Shown: piece after piece, positions 23,561 through 34,275 of the stretch
How the letters are laid out: every line of letters begins with the position of its first letter
Numbering within the stretch: the first letter of the stretch is position 1
Assembly (NCBI RefSeq): GCF_030272615.1
Contig: NC_081410.1
Location: 258,215,533 to 258,279,532, forward strand
Source: Cryptomeria japonica
Taxonomy: Eukaryota > Streptophyta > Pinopsida > Cupressales > Cupressaceae
DNA length: 64,000 nucleotides
Direction of reading: 5' to 3'
Made by a program: the position numbers and the translations under genes
The notes under the pieces: model-generated
Told to the model about the DNA's origin: nothing
Database searches by the model: none
Seen by the model: only the letters and a program-made list of their open reading frames with translations

Positions 23561-24524
23561 TGTCATGTCCCCTTTCTAGAGTGGACATTAGAGACAGAGG
23601 AGTTGGCCTATCATTGGAGTCTCGTAGGCTAGTAGAGGTTGATTGGGACTCATTTAGTGCATATAGTGACTGGATTTTGGCTTTACAGGCAGTTTGGAGC
23701 TAGTTTGGAGCAGTTCCTAGATTTTAGGGGATATCCCTAAATTTTGGGAGGTCGTGACAATTGCCACTCATGAGGTTATTCATGACCTTTCAGATGGTTT
23801 CAGTTTCACGAGATTTGGGTGTGTTTCCTAGTTTCTAGGAGCATCCCTAGATTTTAGGGATGAGACTGCTAGTTGATCCATGATTTCCGACATCAGTCAC
23901 AGACAGGTGATAGGTTCAGTTTCAGGCTTTTGGTGTGTTTCGAGCTTTCTGTAGCTATTTGGGTTATATTTTTAACATATTTAAATATTTCCTAAGTTAG
24001 TGTTTTAATATTTTAAATAAGGCTATGTCTATAGCCATTTCGGGTAATAAGGGGTTTTTGGCTTCATTTGGATTCGTATGCTCATGTGTTATAGCTCGTT
24101 GGAAAGGTTTTGAACTTTTCTAAATGATTTTCACTTGCCAGGGTCCTTTTGGCGCTTGGAGTTATTTTATATTGAAAAAGTGGTGTTTTTTCTATACTTG
24201 GGCGCCCAATATTGGGAAATATAACTTTATATTAAAGCACACTTTTCACATATCTTTAGGGTTCGATTTGGAAGGAAAGAAATATAAGGAGAAGGAAACC
24301 TAATTTCTCATTATCTTTTACATATTGAAAACTTGTTTGGGGCGATATTGCTCTGGTAGAGCAATTCTTCAATCTGGGACGCAAACCCCATGATTGGTAC
24401 TGGCTGGGACGTAGCCCTCAGCTATTGATTGGCAGTGGATTCTTTTGGCATTGGCATTATTGGTCAGAGTGTACGTGCTTTTCCTTGTGGAGATTCAGAT
24501 TGCTTGGTTAGGGTTTCAGCAGGG
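23561..24524 (+). repeat. Element C 5' LTR, first part
   Basis: Matches 56778-57745 of the 3' LTR, starting TGTCATGTCCCCTTTC. It stops at GCAGGG where element B begins. The 3' LTR continues without a break as GCAGGGTGATTGAATTTCCC. Confidence 0.9.
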
Positions 24525-25647
24525 TGTAATGTCCCCACTTTAGCAGTTGACCAAGCATATGTGTGTTAGCCTAGCTCTACATGGTCCCGAGGGCTAGCGA
24601 AGGGTTTAAAGGGATCCTGGAGTGTTTTGGCCTAGTCATTTCCAGTTCAGGCCAAAACGGAGTTGATTTACTTAGTTTCAGGCATACTTACTATTTTTAG
24701 TAAGTCAACAGGACACAACAAAGGCTAGTTTTGGTGATTGGATTCGATACTCCTTGGCGAGAGCTTTCCGACAAGTTATCAGTCGCGCAATTCGGAGTCC
24801 GATTGCTAGTATATTTTAATGCCTGAAGTGTTATTAAAGTAACATTTAATTTAATCGTAAAATATTAAAGTGTTACTTTAATATTTATTTTATGGGGATG
24901 TGTGCAAATCAAAGGGGCATCCAAGGGAGACATAAGTGAATATGTTAATATGTTTTATATTGCACATGTTTTATCCCACATTGCTTAAGTGAGTTGGGTC
25001 GACCCTTGGAGAAAGAATAAAAGGAAACTTTTGTAGCTTCATTCGGCATGTTGAATTTGAGAAGAAATTGATGTGTGAGTTGCAGATCCATTCTTGGCAT
25101 TACAGGACGTCTATCCTCTCGTGTGACATTCTAGACGTCATTCCCTTGGGGTTTGGCCTTTGGAATCCATTGCTTTCAGCTTCATTAACAGGCAGATTGG
25201 GTGCATTCTGGGTGCATTTCCAGCTACAGGCAGAAACACTATTTGGGTGCATTTTCAGCTACAGGCCGCAACACTATTCACGTGGCACTATTCATGCAAC
25301 ACTATTCATGTCATTGTAGCAGCAAGATTGGAAACATTTGATGGAGCATTATGTCAAAATTGCTGGAGTATTTAGTGAGTTGAAAAATCTGCTATGTATT
25401 TGATTAATTCTGAAAATAATATCATATCAGCAGTAGTTCAATTTCTAGTTTGCATATTGTTGTAGTTTCATTCTTGTTCATATTTTGTGATTTCAATTCC
25501 ATGTAAAACAACCCAACATTTCATTTCCGGAGCCATAAGGGAATTTAAAACATTAAACAAAGAAATAAGGAGTTGGATGCAAACTGTTTGATAAAATTCC
25601 TAGTAGTAGTTGGTATGGCTTTTGGGCATTCCGGGGTGTCCATTACA
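24525..25647 (+). repeat. Element B 5' LTR
   Basis: 1,123 bp, TGTAATGTCC to GTCCATTACA. It contains three copies of the 14-bp unit ACTATTCACGTGGC-type near 25270-25311; the 3' LTR has seven. An AGAATAAAAGGAAAC TATA-like region is near 25013. Confidence 0.9.
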
Positions 25648-25648
25648 G

Positions 25649-25660
25649 TGGTATCAGAGC
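25649..25660 (+). other. Primer-binding site of element B (initiator Met tRNA type)
   Basis: TGGTATCAGAGC one base after the 5' LTR is the standard plant primer site complementary to the 3' end of initiator methionine tRNA. Confidence 0.9.
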
Positions 25661-25796
25661 TTGTTTTTCCTGCCATCCTGTGAGGGTTTCATGCGTCCAG
25701 CACATCAGTATTACTTGAGGAGAAACAGGTCAAACAAAAAACCTACAGAATTCACCAGAGTTTGAAGAGGAGGGTAACCCTTTTTCAGCACCAGCC

Positions 25797-28543
25797 ATGG
25801 GTGACAGAGATGGGGAAAGGGGAGAACCTAGCACTAGGGAGATGCTCAGTGATCTCGCTAGGGGTCAGAGGGAGCTCCAGGCTACGTTGCAGCAGATGGC
25901 TATAGCATTTACACAACATTTGACGAGAGCAGATCAAGGCAATAATGCCAACCGAGGTAATAATGGCAACCAAGGTAATAATACCAATCAGGGTAATAAT
26001 GCTAATCAAGGAGGTGGATAGGGTAATGGAGGTAATGGAAACGCATCGGTTAACAGGGGAACCAGGACATATGCTAGAGCAGGTTCTTCTACTACGAGAC
26101 CACTCATGCCACAGTTTCCTCCGAGACAGAATGACCAGAATAATGTCGGTCCTACACAGCAAGAGATTCAAAATATGATTATGGATGATTGGAGGGACTC
26201 TAGCCCTGAGTTACAGGCTGAGATGACATTCAGGGAATATATGGATGTTAGACTCAAGAATATACCCATGAGAGGAAATCGACAACATAATTATGAGATG
26301 AGGAAGAAGTTGGGAAAGTTGTCTATTCCCTACTATGATGGTACAGGGAAGGCTTCAGCACGGACATGGGTCCAAAAATTAGATACTTATTTTCAGCTTA
26401 ATCCCATGCTTGAGGAGGATGCGATTAAGTATGCTGCATTGCACTTGGATGGGAGTGCACACGAGTGGTGGCACCATGGTATGGTCACATTGGGCCATAA
26501 TCAGATAGACATATATGCAGAGTTCACTGAGAGGTTGATTGACATATTTGATACAAAGGATCCAGAACTCCATTTCAAGGAGTTAGCTCAGTTGAGACAG
26601 TGGGGTCCTATCGACAGTTACATCTCAGATTTCCAGAGACTCAGTGTTGGTTACAGACATTTCGGAGAGGAGGTTGATTGTACTCTTTGTGGATGGATTG
26701 TCAGAGCCTCTTCGTGGTTGGGTGAAGGGACATGATCCCCTCACATTGCAGGATGCCATTCGGAAGGCGAGAGATCTTGCACCTTCCGCTTCTAGGAGTA
26801 AGTTCACTCCTAAGGATCCACACTTCAAGAAGGATAAGGATAATAAACCTCTACATAGGGATTCTCAGCCTCAGAAAAAGGAATTAAAGAGGTTAGACAA
26901 TGAGACACTGAACGAGTTGAGGCGGAAAAAACTATGTTTTCAGTGTAGGGAACCATGGGATTTATCTCACAAGTGTCCTCTGAAGGCTAAGGCCAACCAG
27001 ATGGAGTACTTCTCTGCTAAGGAGTCACAGTCAGAGGATGAGGAGCAGCAGTCAAAGTTTGATGGTGAGAGCAGTGCCACTGAGGAGGGTTCAGGGAATG
27101 AGAAGTCCTTAGCTAGATTGACAGGTGCTCAAAACGCAATTACTTTTAAGGTGCGTGGCACCATGCCGGGACAGAAGGTGGTTGCTTTGCTGGACACTGG
27201 GGCCACACATAATTTCATAGATTCACAGTTAGTGGCTAGGAGAGCGTGGCAAACTGAAGAACATACAGGATTCCGAGTCATGGTAGCTAGTGGTCACAAG
27301 TTACTATGCACACAGAAGATTACAAATCTTCGCATCAGACTGGGAGATGGTTATGAGCTTCAGGATGAGTTCTATGTTGTGGAGATGAATGATTATGACA
27401 TCATCCTAGGGATGACTTGGATGGCATCGTTGAGAGAGTTTACTCTCAACATGGAGAGAGTAGAGATGAGGTTCCAGCATGAGGGCAGGACCATGGTACT
27501 CAGAGGATTATCAGATGGCAGTTGTAGGGTAGTTTCTTTGAGGAGGATGGAGAGGTTGTTCAGACATGATGATGTTGAGTGGGCAGCAGAGTGCTTGATT
27601 ATGCCAGCATCACCAGAACCACAAGTTAAGAGTCATCCGCTTGATATGCAGGACATCCTTGATAGACATGCCAAGGTATTTTGCAGTATTCCACATGGCG
27701 TTCCTCTAGATAGGGGAATAGAGCATGTCATTGAATTAGAAGAGGGGGCTAAGCCCATTAAGATGACACCCTATCGTCATCCAAAGAAACACAAGGATGA
27801 GATAGAGAAAGCCATCAAGGAGTTGTTGGAGATGGGGCACATTAGGCCAAGCAAAAGCCCTTTTGCTTCAGCAGTTGTTTTGGTTAAGAAGAAGGATGGA
27901 ACAATGCGCATGTGCATTGACTACAGGGCCTTGAACAAGAAAACCATTAAGAACAGGTACCCCATTCCGAGGATAGATGAGCTGATAGATGAGCTACATG
28001 GGGCATGTGTCTTCACAAAGATAGATTTGAGATCAGGGTATCATCAGATCAGTATGAGAGCAGAGGACATTGAGAAGACAGCTTTTCGGTGTCACTATGG
28101 TCATTTCGAGTTTCTGGTTATGCCATTTGGGCTAGCCAATGCTCCTGCTACTTTTCAGAGTTGCATGAACCAAGTGTTTAGGGGGCAATTGAGGAGATAA
28201 GTTTTGATTTTCTTTGACGATATTTTGGTCTTTAGCAAATCATGGGGGGAGCATTTGCAGCATCTTGAGGAGGTACTATCTACTTTGGAGAGAGAGTCCC
28301 TGTATGCCAAGGAGTCTAAGTGTGAGTTCGAGATGACAGAGCTTTTGTACCTTGGTCATATTATCAGTGCAAAGGGAGTTCGGGTGGACCCTGAAAAGAT
28401 TAGAGCTATTGTTGATTGGCCCACGCCTACGAACCTTACTCGGCTTATGTGGTTTTTATAGGAGGTTTGTTAAGGGGTTTTCTCAGACATCTGCTCCCTT
28501 GACAGATCTTACTAAGAAGGGGGCCTTCATGTGGACAGAGGCA
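25797..28543 (+). pseudogene. Element B gag-protease-RT (5' part of broken gag-pol)
   Basis: The frame starts MGDRDGERGEP at 25797. Next come an Asn/Gly/Gln repeat stretch, a gag domain (AREYMDV-like to GWVKGHDP), a knuckle [14 protein letters not shown] near 26937, protease with [10 protein letters not shown] near 27190, and RT with [10 protein letters not shown] (about 28018), [12 protein letters not shown] (about 28124) and FFDDILV (about 28212). Damage: TAG at 26019, a frameshift near 26645, TAA at 28198 and a frameshift near 28430. The frame is then cut at 28543 inside the RT/RNase H connection by element A; it continues from 49836 as E-A-A-Q-R-C-F. Without the insertion it would be a single chromovirus polyprotein. 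Confidence 0.9.
28539..28543. repeat. Target-site duplication of element A, left copy (AGGCA)
   Basis: AGGCA immediately precedes the 5' LTR and recurs at 49831-49835 immediately after the 3' LTR. Removing element A and one copy restores the pol frame of element B. Confidence 0.95.
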
Positions 28544-28787
28544 TGTTGTGCGTTGCACACGCCCCCTGTCGCCGACAGGGTCCCCCTTTCCAGTTTTGAG
28601 TTTTTTGATCGTCATCCCGAGAATTGAATCAGAGTTTCTCGTATCTCCTCGAGCGAGTTCGTGATCAGTCCGTAAGCTGATCAACGTTGGAGTAGTGAAC
28701 CAATGAGCCCTTTTGACTGATCTGGCTTTCGGGCGTAAATACCGAGAGTTTGTTCCAAAATTTCAAAACTTAACATAATGCATCTCC

Positions 28788-29890
28788 TTTTCGGACCCCA
28801 GGTCCGAACTTGGCGAAAGTCAAGTTAAGGTAAAAAAACGTTATGCGCTCCTCTTTTTGGATTTAAGTGTCCGAAAGTGAAAATTCAAAATTTAAAAGCG
28901 TAAGGTGGAATTCCATTTTCGGACCCCAGGTCCGAAATGTCCAAAATCAAGTTAAAACGTAACGCTGCGCATCCATTTTCGGACCCCAGGTCCGAAATAT
29001 CCAAAATCAAGTTAAAACGTAACGCTGCGCATCCATTTCGGACCTTAGGTCCGAACTTCAACAAAGTGAAGTTTTAAAACATTGTGCAAACATCGCATTT
29101 CGGACCCTAAATGACAAAGTTAAAGTTTTTTTAAAAAAAGCTACATAAACACCGTTTTCGGACCCTAAGCTCTGAAAAGGGCGAAATAAGTTTTAAAAAG
29201 CAAAAACGCACACCATACATACTTCGGACCCTAAGCTCTGAAAAGGGCGAAGTAAGTTTTAAAAAGCAAAAACGCACAACAAAACGCATACTTCGGACCC
29301 CAAGCTCCGAATAAAAAGGGCGAAGCAAGGCTTTAAAAGCAACCATATTAAACACGCGCTTCGGACCCTAAGCTCCGAAAAAGGCAAAGTTGGGTTTTTT
29401 AAACATAACAAAGCGCGCATTTCGGACCCCCGCGTCCGAACTTAAACCAAGGCGAAGTTAAGTTTTAAAACATAGTGCGAACGACGCGCATTTCGGACCC
29501 CCGCGTCCGAACTTCAACAAAGGCAAATAAAGTTTTAAAAACATAGCGCAGCATCCATTTCGGACCCCCGCGTCCGAGCTCCAACAAGGCGAAGTTAAGT
29601 AAAAACATAGTGCAAACAACGTTTTCGGACCCTAAGCGTCCGAAATTCCAAGATGAACGTTTAAAAGCAAAACATAGTGCGATTATCGTCTCCAGACCCT
29701 AAGCCTCGAGCGCTGGCAAAGGCGAGGAAATTAACCCTGTGAGATCGCATTTCGGACCCCAGGTCCGAACCTCGGCGGGGATGGAAGCTGAAGGCGACAC
29801 AATCATTTTCGAACCTTAGGTCCGAACACAAAACGAAGGCAAAGTTAAAAGCCAATGCGATCATCTCTCCCGACTTAAGCTCCAAGCTTT
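28788..29890. repeat. Hairpin array, about 17 units of CGGACC...GGTCCG (5' LTR)
   Basis: Units start near 28793, 28916, 28976, 29035, 29098, 29155, 29221, 29292, 29360, 29419, 29489, 29558, 29623, 29690, 29749, 29809 and 29868, so spacing is mostly 57-70 bp. The core is TTTCGGACCCNNGGTCCGAA or a variant with CTAAGCTCCGAA or CCCGCGTCCGAA, each able to form a short stem. Between cores AAGTTAAGTTTTAAAAC-like stretches and GCGCA recur. No coding region is supported here. Confidence 0.85.
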
Positions 29891-30249
29891 AATGCAGAAA
29901 GCGAAGTCCAAAAGCAAGCGAAACTTTAACGCAAAAGGCACAGTTTGTAACGCGGAGGCCAGGGCGAGCACACCCGCGAAGGTTAGATTCGAAAACCTCC
30001 AATTCGAAATTCGAAAGGAACTCTTAAATCCGAAAGCAAGGAGGTAAGACACCGCATCATCCTCCCATCAACCATTTAAAATTCAGGTTGTTAGACACAG
30101 AACCATGTGAAATTAATAAATCCTCTTTCATCTTCCAAACTGCGAAAATTTAAACAGGAAGGATAACCGTTGGGATTCAAATTTTGCAGGGTCATCCGCT
30201 CGCCCCGCACGACAAGGTCGGGTAATCACCCATCATTCGCTCCAATCAG

Positions 30250-30637
30250 GTAAGTACGCCTTATCGCGTACGGTCATTTAAAATGTGTGAATCAAATAGG
30301 CAAAATACGCAAAATTTGAAATGCTTAGAGTCTGCATCTCCGTCATTCGAACATCCAAAATTTAGGATTCATACCCGAGGTTTGACCGGAAACTGCATCT
30401 CTTTTCAAAATTCTCATGTTTTGCCTTTGTTAAAATTAATCAAAAAAAAAAAAAAAAAAATTCGAGAGTAAGAATGCTTAGTCATGAATCTTCAGGAATA
30501 TGATGTTGTAGAAGTTAATTAGATTGTTAGCCCAGAGTGATATTTAAACTAATCTCGGTCTGTTGAAACACTTCTGTTATTATCTAACCCGCATCGTCAT
30601 TCTCGAGTCACCTTGTAATCCGTGTCTCGCTGTGCAG
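30250..30637 (+). other. Probable 5'-UTR intron of the LTR ORF (5' LTR copy)
   Basis: The donor is CAG/GTAAGTACG, a full consensus. The acceptor is CTCGCTGTGCAG/G after a pyrimidine-rich stretch. The ORF start codon lies six bases after the acceptor. The minus-strand solo LTR keeps both sites at the same place. Splicing is inferred. Confidence 0.55.
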
Positions 30638-30642
30638 GATAA

Positions 30643-33600
30643 ATGCCTAAATCAGCGGCAGAATCATCAAAAACACCCGCTGCAGCAGAAACCTCACGAG
30701 CATCCAAATCAGACATCCCACGGAAAGTTGAAAGAATGAAGTATCAGTATCAGAGGGGAGGGTTAAGAGAGTCAAAGGTCCAGAGTATCTGGGACAACAT
30801 TGGTGACACCGACCTTGGCCACATTGATATTCAGGATTTCAGGGATCGGGTCTTCTCACCCAATGCATATGGCAGGCCTAGGCAAATGCTGGAAAGTGGC
30901 ATCGCCCAAGCAGCAGGTTTTCCTCCAGCAATCCAGAACTATGAATTAGTAGTGGAAGCTGCTCGGCATTACGAGCCAAAGTCCAGATTAGTGCTTCTGG
31001 AAGATATCACTATTGCCGACTTCTCCCCTGAGGCTATCGGCGATGCATTTGATATCCCCTTTCCAAATAATCCCATAGCTACAACAATGGACGAGGCACA
31101 GGGGGCGTATGATATGAACCCAGCTCGATGCAGGGCACTAATTAACGAAGAATGGTTCAAAGAAAAAAGGGCTTCAAGCACCAGGATTGTGAAAAAGACC
31201 CCCAGAAGTGACTTTCATAATGAACATGGCGATATGGTCACCTTACTTAGCCGAGTCATGGGACTCCCTAAGTCCAACTACTTTGAAGAATGGATGTTCT
31301 ATTTTACAGAACAGGTCTTTGCCGGAAAGTCTAAGTTTGACTGGGCTCAGATCATAAGTGATAACATCCATGCTCAGCTGATTGAGCTTGAGACAAAGAA
31401 GTATTTCACCATGACCTCCTATTTGGTCTATATGTTCGCAAAGAACCAGCCACTGCCAGGATTAATAATGAAAGGTGAGATCGGGAATGGGCCTGGTCAG
31501 GTAAAGGTTTATGATTGCTACCCGCAGCTGCACTACCAGGATATAGCTCAAAGGGAAAAGAGCAGCCCGGCTTACGCAGTTGGACAGTACGAACGTGTCA
31601 ACGACGCCTTCACAATGCGCCTAGTCAGGCTAATGCAGGGAGGGTTACACATAAGGCTCTCGGAGCAAGCTACCATTTTAGTGCAGAGGTATGGGGCCTG
31701 GTTTATTCAGTTCCCAAGATTCTCCTACATCCGAATTGCTGGCTTCGAAGGTGCCCCCCTTCGACTTCCGCGGTACCCAACCGATAAAGTAGTCCTCATG
31801 GAAGTGGCAAGGCAATCACGCCCTGCCGGCATATTATTACGAGAAAGCAAGCAGGCTGGATTCGCATTTCCAATGATCATAGGCAACCATGATGTCCAAT
31901 TGAGAACTCCCACCCTAGCAGAAGAGTCCCTTGCAGAGCTAGCCTCTTATGGCCTACAGGAACATTTCCCAAGAAAATGTTTTGATCATGACAATTTGGC
32001 AAAGAGAGCTTACGGTAGGCGCTACAGAGCAAAGGAGTCAATTGAAGATTACTGGAAAAATTGCTCCGATGACTACGAAGTCAGGCGACGGGAATATTCT
32101 AGATTGAGTGTGCAGCAAATGCGACTCTTTGAGTACCGTCGGGTCCCGGATCAGCTCACAGACTCGGGGAATTGTCTCCAAGTCCGGGAATTCGAAGCAG
32201 TGAGGCATCTCTTGCCAGGCGTTGATTGGTCTCAAGACCCAATCACGGATTTCGAAGCAGTCATGACAGCCCCGGCAAGATACACAGATCAATGGTTACA
32301 ACACCAGATCGAGAGGCTAGTCCATGAAGGGGTCCAGTTTACTTACCATCTGATGGGCAATTTCGACTCTCAGTCTTCCGAAGATGAAAGGACATCAGCT
32401 GAAAAACCAGAGAAAAGGAAGAAAACTAAGGCTTGCAGAGGGACTCGGACGTCCAAGAGAACAAGGAGGGAGAAGATTCCCATAAGAAGGCCAGAGACCG
32501 CTTCATCTTCAGACCCCAGTTCGCCCGATGGTGCCATAGATTTGGATTGCATACCTGCTCCGCCTTCCCAGAGCGACATAGAGGCATTCCAAGCCAATGA
32601 TCCTCCTGCTCCAGATATGCCGGACACCGAGCAAAAGGGCCCCAATTCGACCAAGCCGGGTGACCAGATAGAGGAAGGAGAAATCCCATCCACCCAGGGG
32701 ATCGACGTGCATGAACCTACCCAGCAGAGCCGCCATGAATTACTACTCCTCCATGCAGCCAAGGACGACTCAACTGTCGAAGGGGAACAAAGAACAGACG
32801 AGATCCATGAGCTCGAGGGAACCAAGGAGCCACCATCACAGGAAGATATCAGACAATTATTCAGTGAGATAGGGGAGAACTCAGATGCAAACAAAGAGCT
32901 TCCTCCTTCTTCCACCCCTCCGATGGCGGGACAGCTGTTAATTTGTGATCAGCCAGTTGAAAGTATGGGAGCACAAGGTGCTAACTTAACCCTATCCTCA
33001 ACCCAGACGGTGCCTCAAGAGTGGCTGATCGCCAGAGCTCAGCGTAGGGCCGCCACCAAGGCGCCCATCGACCTTGAAGACATCTTCTCACGAATGGATC
33101 AAACAAAAGTAAAAGGGAAGAAGAAACCGAGAACATACTCTAAGATAACCAAGGATGGGCAAAGGAACCGCACTCTTCATATTGCTACCCCGCCCGTAAA
33201 CAAGCTAGCAGATCAAATAACCCTTGCAGATTATAGCATTACGACTGTCCCCATCGGACGAGCTACAAAAGAGCAAGAAAAGGAGGAATTTAAGGACTCG
33301 GTGCAAAACATACTCAGACAGCTCGAGGAAATCACGGCTGAAAAGGACATGTATCGAGCCCGTGCTGAACAAGCCGAGGGATACATCGATAAGCTCCTAC
33401 GGCCACTACACAACCCCTCTGAATCCCATATTCCCCCAATGGCATTGGCGCAGAGGACCACAACTGAATTTGAAGGAATCCGGGATACCGCAAAGGCCGT
33501 TAAGGAATGGGTGCAAGACATCAAGAAAAGGGGAGAACAGATCCTCAAAGAAGTAAAGGAAATGGCTCTCCATCGAGAGCTCACTCTCGTCAGGTTGTTG

Positions 33601-34275
33601 GAAGTAAAGAGAGAATCCCTTCACATGCATGAAGTAGCGGCCTCTACCCTTCCCCTCCTAAGAGCTCTTTTCTGGACACATACACAAATTCCCACACTGC
33701 CTGACATCTTGAGTCCCCATAGCATCAGTGTTCTCAAGGAATGGTATTGGACCGTCACCATGAAGAACGATGCCCAGGAAATTATTGACAAAGAAAATGA
33801 CGCGTGTGAGGCGATTCTGGGGAACATGCAAGAACTAGGCAAGACCATCCTCCGATCAATGGTTTCGGGGTGGATAAATGACCTGTCCGACAGTGTAATC
33901 CGGCCGGATTGGGAGGGAAGATTGGGAGCAGATAAGGCTTCTTATTCCATTGAAGACTTAAGTTTTGCTGGTCAGTTCCATTCAGACATATTATGCTTCG
34001 AGCGTAATCGCTCCAGCTGGAAGGACGGTTTAAGGCACGTGGACCAGTATCTCGAAGGCATGCAATACAAAATTCGCCACCCTCCCATGCCCCCTTTTAA
34101 TCCCCTCTTCCAATTATGCATCAAGTTTCAGGAATATGTCCGCGAGGAACGAGCAGCAGGTCGTGATTTATGGCGAGAATACCTGCATGGCGAAGACCAG
34201 TTTCTGCAAAAGGAATGTGAAACCAGAATAGAGAAAGCAGTTTCTCAAAAATGCTTTTTTCCCCCCAAGTCTTAA
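30643..34275 (+). CDS. LTR-resident 1,210-aa protein of unknown function (5' LTR copy)
   Basis: An intact 1,210-codon frame beginning MPKSAAESSK, entirely inside the LTR. I do not recognise the family; no RT, integrase, transposase or envelope motif is visible. Residues about 30-570 are a compact, conserved region with blocks GHIDIQDFRDR, YDCYPQL, VNDAFTMRLVRLMQGG, WFIQFPRFSYIR and SRLSVQQMRLFEYR. Residues about 575-860 are acidic, Ser/Pro-rich and probably disordered, with a basic nuclear-signal-like cluster (RGTRTSKRTRREK, about 600-612). Residues about 877-925 look like a coiled coil (EQEKEEF to YIDKLL), followed by a helical C-terminus containing LFWTHTQIP and WYWTVTMKN. No signal peptide or membrane segment. 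Broken homologues lie at 5830-9449 and 13691-18007. It sits upstream of the TATA-like box, so in U3 terms it resembles a 3' accessory gene. Confidence 0.9.
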   Translation: MPKSAAESSKTPAAAETSRASKSDIPRKVERMKYQYQRGGLRESKVQSIWDNIGDTDLGHIDIQDFRDRVFSPNAYGRPRQMLESGIAQAAGFPPAIQNYELVVEAARHYEPKSRLVLLEDITIADFSPEAIGDAFDIPFPNNPIATTMDEAQGAYDMNPARCRALINEEWFKEKRASSTRIVKKTPRSDFHNEHGDMVTLLSRVMGLPKSNYFEEWMFYFTEQVFAGKSKFDWAQIISDNIHAQLIELETKKYFTMTSYLVYMFAKNQPLPGLIMKGEIGNGPGQVKVYDCYPQLHYQDIAQREKSSPAYAVGQYERVNDAFTMRLVRLMQGGLHIRLSEQATILVQRYGAWFIQFPRFSYIRIAGFEGAPLRLPRYPTDKVVLMEVARQSRPAGILLRESKQAGFAFPMIIGNHDVQLRTPTLAEESLAELASYGLQEHFPRKCFDHDNLAKRAYGRRYRAKESIEDYWKNCSDDYEVRRREYSRLSVQQMRLFEYRRVPDQLTDSGNCLQVREFEAVRHLLPGVDWSQDPITDFEAVMTAPARYTDQWLQHQIERLVHEGVQFTYHLMGNFDSQSSEDERTSAEKPEKRKKTKACRGTRTSKRTRREKIPIRRPETASSSDPSSPDGAIDLDCIPAPPSQSDIEAFQANDPPAPDMPDTEQKGPNSTKPGDQIEEGEIPSTQGIDVHEPTQQSRHELLLLHAAKDDSTVEGEQRTDEIHELEGTKEPPSQEDIRQLFSEIGENSDANKELPPSSTPPMAGQLLICDQPVESMGAQGANLTLSSTQTVPQEWLIARAQRRAATKAPIDLEDIFSRMDQTKVKGKKKPRTYSKITKDGQRNRTLHIATPPVNKLADQITLADYSITTVPIGRATKEQEKEEFKDSVQNILRQLEEITAEKDMYRARAEQAEGYIDKLLRPLHNPSESHIPPMALAQRTTTEFEGIRDTAKAVKEWVQDIKKRGEQILKEVKEMALHRELTLVRLLEVKRESLHMHEVAASTLPLLRALFWTHTQIPTLPDILSPHSISVLKEWYWTVTMKNDAQEIIDKENDACEAILGNMQELGKTILRSMVSGWINDLSDSVIRPDWEGRLGADKASYSIEDLSFAGQFHSDILCFERNRSSWKDGLRHVDQYLEGMQYKIRHPPMPPFNPLFQLCIKFQEYVREERAAGRDLWREYLHGEDQFLQKECETRIEKAVSQKCFFPPKS

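Noticed and set aside
28788-29890. Regular palindromic repeats resembling a CRISPR array
   Set aside because: The unit is not constant, the intervening sequences are similar to one another rather than unique, no cas-like genes are present, and the setting is a plant LTR.
32370-32915. Minus-strand 181-codon frame inside the LTR ORF (and its copy at 46813-47358)
   Set aside because: It is antisense to the low-complexity acidic part of the 1,210-aa frame; its Ser-rich composition follows from that.
30643-34275. The LTR ORF as an envelope-like gene
   Set aside because: No signal peptide, transmembrane segment or cysteine-rich surface domain; it lies in the LTR rather than after pol, and has a nuclear-signal-like basic cluster.
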